From assembly GCF_017875765.1 (NCBI RefSeq), contig NZ_JAGGNA010000001.1:953001-1017000 (forward strand): a stretch of DNA of 64,000 nt, given 5' to 3'. The stretch's first letter is position 1. Each line of letters starts with the position of its first letter. The notes under the pieces were generated by a model. It was not told the DNA's origin and searched no databases. It saw nothing but the letters and a program-made list of their open reading frames with translations. This stretch comes from Flavobacterium sp. CG_23.5 (GTDB taxonomy: Bacteria > Bacteroidota > Bacteroidia > Flavobacteriales > Flavobacteriaceae). The position numbers were made by a program, and so were the translations under genes. This document shows positions 58,367 through 64,000 of this stretch, piece by piece.

Positions 58367-60556
58367 TTATTTTTTAGCTATATCTTTTACTTTAATATCC
58401 GTCCCAAGTCTTTGTATGTAAGCAATCAGAGCAACAATTTCTCTTTCATTCATTGGAACAAATTTTTCTCCTCTAGCTTCCGCTTTTTTCTTGCTTTCGT
58501 TGTAACTTTTCACAAAGTCAGGATCATTTTTCAAGTTTTCTTCAATTTTCAAGGCTTGTGTTCTTAAATCTTTAAGTCCATTTGCCACTTGAGCATCAGA
58601 ATAAGGAACTCCAAGAGTTACCATCGCTTTCATTTTCTTTTGAGTTAAAGAAATATCCATAGGTTTATTATCGAACAACCATTTGTAACCTGGCATAATC
58701 GATCCGGCAGATATACTTTGCGGACTCCAAAAGTGGTTAAAATGCCAATTATCATTGTATTTTCCTCCTTCTCTTAATAAATCCGGACCGGTACGTTTTG
58801 ATCCCCAAAGAAATGGATGGTCATAAACAAACTCCCCAGCTTTAGATTGTGGCCCATAACGTTCCACTTCGCTTCTAAAAGGACGAACAGATTGTGAGTG
58901 ACAACCCACGCAACCTTCACGAATATATAAATCACGCCCTTCCAGTTCTAAAGGGGAATATGGTTTTACACTTGCAATTGTAGGGATATTAGATTTTACC
59001 ATAATCGTAGGCACGATTTGAATAACTCCTCCAATTAAAATTGCTACTGTTGCCAAAATCGTTAATTGAATAGGTTTTCTTTCTAACCACGGATGAAATT
59101 TTTCCCCTTGTACTCTTCCAGAACTAATTTTCAATAATGCTGGAGCTTGCGCTAATTCATCTTCGATTGGTGAACCTGCTCTTAATGTTTGAACAATGTT
59201 ATAAACCAATGTCAACATTCCGATTAAATACAATGAACCTCCAATAGCTCTCATCCAATACATTGGCATGATTTGAGTTACCGTTTCAAGGAAGTTACCA
59301 TAAGTTAATGTTCCGTCTGGGTTAAACTGTTTCCACATAGACGCTTGTAAAAACCCAGCAACATACATTGGAATTGTGTATAATATAATACCTAAAGTAC
59401 CAATCCAGAAGTGAAAATTAGCTAGTTTAAGAGAGTACAAAGTACTTTTCGTCATTCTAGGAATCAACCAATAAATCATACCAAAAGCCATAAATCCATT
59501 CCATGCTAATGCCCCTACGTGAACGTGAGCAATAATCCAATCCGTATAATGCGCAATGGCGTTTACATTTTTAAGAGACAACATTGGACCTTCAAAAGTC
59601 GCCATTCCGTAACCAGTAATCGCTACAACGAAGAATTTCAAAACTGGATCCACTCGTACTTTATCCCAAACTCCACGCAACGTTAACAATCCATTTATCA
59701 TACCACCCCAAGAAGGTGCAATCAACATTATTGAAAAGGCAACACCTAAATTTTGTGCCCAGTTAGGTAAAGCAGAATATAATAAATGGTGTGGTCCAGC
59801 CCAGATATAAATAAAAATCAACGACCAAAAGTGAACAATTGACAATCGATAAGAATACACAGGACGATTTGCCGCTTTTGGAACAAAATAATACATCAAT
59901 CCTAAAAAAGGCGTGGTTAAGAAAAATGCAACCGCATTATGACCGTACCACCATTGAACTAAAGCATCTTGAACTCCTGCATATACAGAATAACTTTTCA
60001 TTGCAGAAACAGGCAATTCTAAACTGTTGAAAATATGTAAAACGGCAATCGTTACGAAAGTTGCCAAGTAAAACCAGATTGCTACATACAAGTGTCTCTC
60101 TCTTCTTTTTATCAAGGTTCCAATCATATTGATTCCCATAACAACCCAAATTATGGTAATCGCAATATCAATTGGCCATTCTAATTCAGCATATTCCTTA
60201 GAGGTGCTAAAACCTAATGGAAGAGAAATAGCCGCCGCTACAATAATTAACTGCCAACCCCAAAAATGAATATTACTTAAAACATCACTGAACATTCTTG
60301 CCTTAAGCAATCGTTGCATCGAATAATACATTCCTGCAAAAAAAGCATTTCCCACGAAAGCAAAAATAACGGCGTTCGTATGTAAAGGTCTCAATCTACC
60401 GTAACTTAACCACGAAATTCCGTCGGTTATGTTAGGAAAAAGAAACATGATGGCCAATGTAAGGCCAACCAACATTCCCACTACACCAAAAAGGATGGTC
60501 GCGTAAATGAATTTCTTTACAATTTTGTTGTCATAATAAAACTGCTGCATTTCCAT
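58367..60556 (-). CDS. ccoNO: fused cbb3 oxidase subunits CcoN-CcoO
   Basis: 729 aa. The CcoN part (about 1-470) has 12 spans and the heme/copper ligands His59 (RPLHTNAV), His206 (WYGHNAV), His256/His257 (GPHHLLY) and His344/His346 (HVHVGALAWNG). The linker at about 470-495 is followed by a new span, and CcoO carries one heme c at CVGCH (549-553). The fusion is usual in Bacteroidota. It reduces oxygen to water with high affinity and pumps protons. ccoS is directly upstream (2-base gap). Confidence 0.97.
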   Translation of the reverse strand: MEMQQFYYDNKIVKKFIYATILFGVVGMLVGLTLAIMFLFPNITDGISWLSYGRLRPLHTNAVIFAFVGNAFFAGMYYSMQRLLKARMFSDVLSNIHFWGWQLIIVAAAISLPLGFSTSKEYAELEWPIDIAITIIWVVMGINMIGTLIKRRERHLYVAIWFYLATFVTIAVLHIFNSLELPVSAMKSYSVYAGVQDALVQWWYGHNAVAFFLTTPFLGLMYYFVPKAANRPVYSYRLSIVHFWSLIFIYIWAGPHHLLYSALPNWAQNLGVAFSIMLIAPSWGGMINGLLTLRGVWDKVRVDPVLKFFVVAITGYGMATFEGPMLSLKNVNAIAHYTDWIIAHVHVGALAWNGFMAFGMIYWLIPRMTKSTLYSLKLANFHFWIGTLGIILYTIPMYVAGFLQASMWKQFNPDGTLTYGNFLETVTQIMPMYWMRAIGGSLYLIGMLTLVYNIVQTLRAGSPIEDELAQAPALLKISSGRVQGEKFHPWLERKPIQLTILATVAILIGGVIQIVPTIMVKSNIPTIASVKPYSPLELEGRDLYIREGCVGCHSQSVRPFRSEVERYGPQSKAGEFVYDHPFLWGSKRTGPDLLREGGKYNDNWHFNHFWSPQSISAGSIMPGYKWLFDNKPMDISLTQKKMKAMVTLGVPYSDAQVANGLKDLRTQALKIEENLKNDPDFVKSYNESKKKAEARGEKFVPMNEREIVALIAYIQRLGTDIKVKDIAKK

Positions 60557-60558
60557 AA

Positions 60559-60750
60559 TTAAATTTGTTTTTCTTCTATTGTTTGTATTGGTTTTGGATT
60601 TTCAATTTTGAGCTCATCGTCAAAAAGCATTCTGACTGATGGCGTATAATCGTCGTCATATTGGCCCGTCTTTACTGCTCTTATAAAAGCAATAAAAAAA
60701 CCAATAGCTACTACTATACTGATGGAGATTAATAAATAAATGACACTCAT
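60559..60750 (-). CDS. ccoS: cbb3 oxidase maturation protein CcoS
   Basis: 63 aa. One membrane span (LLISISIVVAIGFFIAFIRA) is followed by the signature KTGQYDDDYTPSVRMLFDDE. CcoS is needed to insert the redox cofactors of CcoN. Here it opens the structural operon, ahead of ccoNO, instead of following ccoI. Its promoter region carries an FNR-like palindrome. Confidence 0.92.
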   Translation of the reverse strand: MSVIYLLISISIVVAIGFFIAFIRAVKTGQYDDDYTPSVRMLFDDELKIENPKPIQTIEEKQI

Positions 60751-60767
60751 ACCTTAATTTATGTTAG

Positions 60768-60775
60768 CAAAGTTA
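60768..60775 (-). promoter_or_regulatory. -7 promoter box (TAACTTTG) of the ccoS-NOQPGH operon
   Basis: Exact TAnnTTTG match on the - strand, 17 bases ahead of ccoS and centred 33.0 bases from the palindrome at 60798-60811. Confidence 0.75.
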
Positions 60776-60797
60776 CTTTGAGGTTCTTTAGTAAAAT

Positions 60798-60811
60798 ATG
60801 ACATTTGTCAT
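60798..60811. promoter_or_regulatory. FNR-like palindrome upstream of ccoS
   Basis: ATGAC-attt-GTCAT, extendable to an 18-bp palindrome with flanking AT. Identical to the site at 63329-63342. Its predicted position near -42 suits activation. Confidence 0.85.
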
Positions 60812-60867
60812 ATCTATTGAATTATGTTAAAATTATGTGAAACAACACGGTGAAAACTTATGTAATT

Positions 60868-63273
60868 TTATTTTTTATTTGCATAATAGCTACTCATTAC
60901 GGTTACAAAACTTACAATCGTTATCGTACTTAAAGGCATTATAATCGCCGCAACCAAAGGCAATAAATTTCCCGTAATAGCAAATGATAGTCCTACCAAG
61001 TTATACAACAAGGACAAAGCGAAACTCATTTTGATAGTCGTAATGGAATTCTTCGAGAGTTTCAAAAAATAATCCAATTTGGGAAATTCATTGGCATCCA
61101 AAATAGCATCACAAGCCGGTGAAAAAACATTGACATTTTCTGAAATCGAAATCCCAACATTACTTTGTGCCAAAGCTCCCGCGTCATTCAATCCATCCCC
61201 CACCATCATCACATTTTTGCCTTCTTCTTGTAAATTCTTGATGAATTCTAATTTTTGTTCTGGTTTTTGATTAAAAATTAATTCAGTGCCCTTCGGCAAA
61301 AGTTTTTCCAGAGTGGATCTTTCTCCTTCATTATCGCCAGACAAGACTTTGATTTGATACTGTTTACTTAAATTCTTAAAAAGTTCCTCTAATCCGTCTC
61401 TGTATTGATTATTGAAAATATATTTACCATAATAATCTCCATTAATTTTAATATGAACTGATGTTTGCTGAATGTTATTTTCTTCTATTTTTTCTACAAA
61501 AGAAGCAGAACCTATTTGAATTTGGTATCCAAAAATTTGAGCGTGAATCCCTTTTCCTGTAATCTCCTCAAAAGCATCAACTTTTATTTTTTTTGTTTCC
61601 AATGCTGATTTATTATGCAAAATTGGTAAAGGCAAATAATCATATAACATTCTACTTAAAGGATGATTTGACGCCCGAAGCACATTTTTAATCAACAGCA
61701 AATTTTCATCAGAAAGCAATTCTCCTTCATAAGAGATATTCGATTTTTTATTCGTGGTAATAGTTCCAGTTTTATCAAAAACAATCGTATCTACTTTGGC
61801 CAATTGCTCAATAACCAATGCATTTTTGAGATAAAATTTCTGTTTTCCTAAAATTCGCAAAATGTTGCCAAAAGTGAATGGAGCAGTCAATGCCAATGCA
61901 CAAGGACACGCCACAATAAGCACTGCCGTGAAAACATTAAAAGCAATATTGGCATCTATAAAAATCCAATATCCAAATCCTGAGAAGGCAATTAATAAAA
62001 GAATAGGAGTAAAATAACGAGAAATTCGATCGGTAATGGTTTTGTGTTTTTGTTCGACATTTTTTTGAAAAACATCATTGCTCCATAACTGCGTCAAGTA
62101 ACTTTGTGAAACAGAATGTAGTACTTCCATTTCGATCACTTTACCCATTTGTTTTCCGCCAGCAAATACTTTATCACCTGATTGTTTCGTAATTGGAATG
62201 GCTTCCCCGGTAACAAAACTATAATCAATTTCGGCTTTTTCAGATATTAAAATACCATCAACAGGAATCAGTTCTTGGTTTCTTATTAGCAGCCTATCTC
62301 CTTTTTCCACCTCATAAACCGGAACACTTTCTTCAGAAGCATCCGAATTAATTTTGGTAATGGCAATTGGAAAATATGATTTAAAATCTCTTTCGAAACT
62401 CAAAAAACTATAGGTTTTTATTTGGAACATTTTACCCAAAAGCATGAAGAAAATCAAACCAGTCAAGCTATCAAAAAATCCGGAACCGTAATCCATTACA
62501 ATATCTACCGTACTTCGGATAAAAAATATTACAATCCCTAACGCGATTGGAATATCGATATTTAGCATTTTGGATTTAATGCTTTTATAAGCCGAAACAT
62601 AATATCCACTCGCTGAATAGAAAAAACTTGGAAGCGATAATGCAAAAATCAACCAACGGAAAAAGCCACGGTATTGATCCAACCAGAATTCTTTCACTTC
62701 AAAATACTCCGGAAAAGAAAGCAACATGATGTTTCCAAAACAAAAGAAAGCGACACCTAGTTTATAAGTCAAACTTCTGTCTACATTGTTCTTGCCCGTT
62801 TCATAATTTTCCAAACTAATGTAGGGTTCGTATCCAATGGAACTCAACAAATAAACAATAGTTTTTATTGAAACCGTTACGGGATTATAGGTTATTCGGA
62901 CTTTCTTTTCAGGAAAATTAACCTGAGAAGAACTTATTCCTTTTTGAAGACGCTGTAAATTTTCCAGAATCCAAATACACGAGCTGCAATGAATATGTGG
63001 AATGTTAAGCGAAATAATAGCAGTTGAATTCTCTTGGAATTCCAAAAGTTTTGAAACGATACTTTCATTATCTAAAAAATCATATTTACCATTAATGTCT
63101 TGAGGGGTTGCTCCAGGAGATTTTTCAAAATCATAATAGCAAGTCATATCATTAAGACTGAAAATTTCGTACACAGTCTTACAACCGTTGCAACAAAATT
63201 CTTTTTCATCAAAAATAATTTCTTCTGCTTTTATAATATCTAAACCACAATGGAAACAGTTTTGTCTGTCCAT
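60868..63273 (-). CDS. ccoI: copper-exporting P1B-type ATPase CcoI (FixI)
   Basis: 801 aa. An N-terminal metal-binding part has CFHCG (Cys6, Cys9) and EFCCNGC (27, 28, 31), then an HMA-like domain with HCSSC (Cys96, Cys99). The membrane metal site is ACPCALAL, the phosphorylation site is DKTGTIT and the hinge is MVGDGLNDAGAL. It moves copper toward the periplasm for cbb3 oxidase assembly. It is divergent from the Crp/Fnr gene and separated by 117 bases from ccoS, with its own palindrome upstream. Confidence 0.94.
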   Translation of the reverse strand: MDRQNCFHCGLDIIKAEEIIFDEKEFCCNGCKTVYEIFSLNDMTCYYDFEKSPGATPQDINGKYDFLDNESIVSKLLEFQENSTAIISLNIPHIHCSSCIWILENLQRLQKGISSSQVNFPEKKVRITYNPVTVSIKTIVYLLSSIGYEPYISLENYETGKNNVDRSLTYKLGVAFFCFGNIMLLSFPEYFEVKEFWLDQYRGFFRWLIFALSLPSFFYSASGYYVSAYKSIKSKMLNIDIPIALGIVIFFIRSTVDIVMDYGSGFFDSLTGLIFFMLLGKMFQIKTYSFLSFERDFKSYFPIAITKINSDASEESVPVYEVEKGDRLLIRNQELIPVDGILISEKAEIDYSFVTGEAIPITKQSGDKVFAGGKQMGKVIEMEVLHSVSQSYLTQLWSNDVFQKNVEQKHKTITDRISRYFTPILLLIAFSGFGYWIFIDANIAFNVFTAVLIVACPCALALTAPFTFGNILRILGKQKFYLKNALVIEQLAKVDTIVFDKTGTITTNKKSNISYEGELLSDENLLLIKNVLRASNHPLSRMLYDYLPLPILHNKSALETKKIKVDAFEEITGKGIHAQIFGYQIQIGSASFVEKIEENNIQQTSVHIKINGDYYGKYIFNNQYRDGLEELFKNLSKQYQIKVLSGDNEGERSTLEKLLPKGTELIFNQKPEQKLEFIKNLQEEGKNVMMVGDGLNDAGALAQSNVGISISENVNVFSPACDAILDANEFPKLDYFLKLSKNSITTIKMSFALSLLYNLVGLSFAITGNLLPLVAAIIMPLSTITIVSFVTVMSSYYANKK

Positions 63274-63298
63274 AAATCTTTGCTCATTTTACCTACAA

Positions 63299-63306
63299 CA
63301 AAGGTG
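63299..63306 (-). promoter_or_regulatory. -7-like box (CACCTTTG) of ccoI
   Basis: Matches TAnnTTTG at all but the first position. Its centre is 33.0 bases from the palindrome centre, the same geometry as at ccoS and hemN. A weak box with an activator site is what a regulated promoter would show. Confidence 0.55.
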
Positions 63307-63328
63307 ACAAATAGATTAAGTTAAAAAT

Positions 63329-63342
63329 ATGACATTTGTCAT
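63329..63342. promoter_or_regulatory. FNR-like palindrome shared by ccoI and the Crp/Fnr gene
   Basis: ATGAC-attt-GTCAT, extending to 63327-63344 as an 18-bp palindrome. Centred 33 bases from the ccoI -7 box but only 20 from the -7 box on the Crp/Fnr side. It could activate ccoI and repress the regulator. Confidence 0.85.
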
Positions 63343-63351
63343 ATAAAAGCC

Positions 63352-63359
63352 TAAATTTG
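63352..63359 (+). promoter_or_regulatory. -7 promoter box (TAAATTTG) of the Crp/Fnr gene
   Basis: Exact TAnnTTTG match, 25 bases before the ATG at 63385. Confidence 0.65.
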
Positions 63360-63384
63360 TGCAGTTATAAATCCCCTTTCTATT

Positions 63385-64000
63385 ATGAGTAAATGTGAAC
63401 AATGTATCGTTAGAGAATTCAGCTCATTGAAAGCACTTACTAAAAATGAACTGGTTCATCTTTCTGATTGCAAAACATCACGAACGATAAAAAAGGGAGA
63501 AGTTATTTTTGAAGAAGGCGAAAACGTAAACGGAATCTATTGTATAAAAGATGGAGTTTGCAAACTCACAAAATTGACTCCAAATGGTAAAGACAATATT
63601 GTTAAACTTGTTACAAAAGGAGAATTATTAGGTCAACGTTCCATGATTAGTGACGAACCAGTGAATTTGAGCGCTGTTGCACTAGAAGATATGCAAGTTT
63701 GTTTCATTCCAAAAACTGAAGTGATGGGTTTCTTTAACAAAAACAATCAGTTTTCGATGAATGTGATGAAAACGATATGTGGCGATCTAAAAGATGCCGA
63801 TCATCACGTGGTCAATTTAGCTCAAAAAACAGTCAAAGAACGATTAGCAGAAACACTTCTTTATTTGCATGATACTTTTGGTCAAAATGAAGATAATACT
63901 TTAAAAGTTCAGCTTTCAAGAGATGAATTAGCCAGTATGATTGGTACAGCCACCGAAAGTTGTATTCGTTTGTTATCTGATTTTAATAAGTTAGGCCTGA
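63385..64000 (+). CDS. Crp/Fnr-family transcriptional regulator (3'-truncated by window edge)
   Basis: 205 residues are visible; the C-terminus lies beyond the window. A cyclic-nucleotide-type beta barrel (KKGEVIFEEGENVNGIYCIK) is followed by a dimer helix and a helix-turn-helix at about 178-200 (QLSRDELASMIGTATESCIR). The recognition helix has Glu191 and Arg195 in the Glu-x3-Arg spacing of Fnr and Crp, with Thr rather than Arg before Glu, as fits TGAC/TGAT half-sites better than GTGA. Cysteines at 4, 7 (CEQC), 29, 53, 59 and 106 could hold an iron-sulfur cluster, though the spacing differs from E. coli Fnr. It probably controls the cco genes and hemN. Confidence 0.9.
   Translation, partial: MSKCEQCIVREFSSLKALTKNELVHLSDCKTSRTIKKGEVIFEEGENVNGIYCIKDGVCKLTKLTPNGKDNIVKLVTKGELLGQRSMISDEPVNLSAVALEDMQVCFIPKTEVMGFFNKNNQFSMNVMKTICGDLKDADHHVVNLAQKTVKERLAETLLYLHDTFGQNEDNTLKVQLSRDELASMIGTATESCIRLLSDFNKLGL

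Noticed and set aside
59839..60030. Plus-strand frame inside ccoNO
   Set aside because: It is opposite a certain gene and has no recognisable content.
1..64000. CRISPR array, prophage, insertion-sequence transposase or integrase
   Set aside because: No regularly spaced direct repeats of CRISPR size and no recombinase motifs were seen on either strand.

Overview
The window looks like a chromosomal segment of a Flavobacterium-type member of the Bacteroidota. It is AT-rich and carries Bacteroidota-style -7 promoter boxes (TAnnTTTG), a T9SS C-terminal sorting domain, a fused CcoN-CcoO cbb3 oxidase, DUF4494 and OstA-like proteins, and several families of short intergenic repeats. No rRNA, tRNA, CRISPR array, integrase or transposase gene was seen.

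Layout. (1) 1-9.1 kb: tryptophan operon trpE(partial)-G-D-C-F-B-A on the + strand. It is broken up by unrelated small genes: a four-helix-bundle (23S-IVP-like) gene, an unknown secreted protein and a gamma-glutamylcyclotransferase-like gene. A DUF3368 PIN toxin / UPF0175 antitoxin pair follows trpA, and behind that pair lies a second, diverged copy of the trpA 3' end plus a terminator. (2) 9.2-13.2 kb: DUF4238, DUF4494 and a secreted M1 aminopeptidase. (3) 13.5-18.4 kb: TetR-TolC-HlyD-MFS drug-efflux operon with a 33-bp palindromic operator. (4) 18.4-26.9 kb: YaaA, GNAT, an MFS transporter, an FAD amine oxidase, a secreted adenosine deaminase, a transglutaminase-like protein, and RluA with a PASTA protein. 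(5) 27.1-30.8 kb: ddl, a zinc-ribbon membrane protein followed by a diverged copy of the ddl 3' end, DUF421, coaD and a PhnA-domain protein. (6) 31-36.8 kb: a DEAD-family helicase, an M14 peptidase, NUDIX and pyrE as a divergent pair, an SRPBCC protein and birA. (7) 36.9-42.5 kb: rsfS-ftsH-LUD-cdsA-psd-ACBP-SOD, a ribosome, proteolysis and phospholipid run. (8) 42.6-50.1 kb: an alpha-amylase lipoprotein, an OstA-like protein, a class III aminotransferase, a TPR protein and aroE. (9) 50.4-54 kb: a DUF349 protein and hemN. (10) 54.2-64 kb: a cbb3 oxidase cluster on the - strand (ccoI, then ccoS-NO-Q-P-G-H, a SafE-type protein and a DUF465 protein), with a divergent Crp/Fnr regulator cut by the window end.

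How the parts work together. The trp genes make tryptophan from chorismate, and aroE supplies an upstream step. The cco cluster builds a high-affinity oxidase; CcoI, CcoG, CcoH and CcoS mature it, and hemN supplies heme under low oxygen. Near-identical 14-bp FNR-like palindromes precede ccoS, ccoI and hemN, each centred exactly 33 bp from a -7-like box. This suggests one regulon run by the adjacent Crp/Fnr protein.

Most notable findings: two core genes (trpA, ddl) each followed by foreign cargo and then a second, mostly synonymously diverged 3' end of the same gene; a three-copy hairpin repeat whose flanks are conserved but whose stem arms differ while staying complementary; a four-helix-bundle gene bracketed by inverted repeats that also occur without a gene between trpE and trpG; and three genes with the identical promoter-to-start geometry TAnnTTTG-N4-ATG, which implies leaderless mRNAs.
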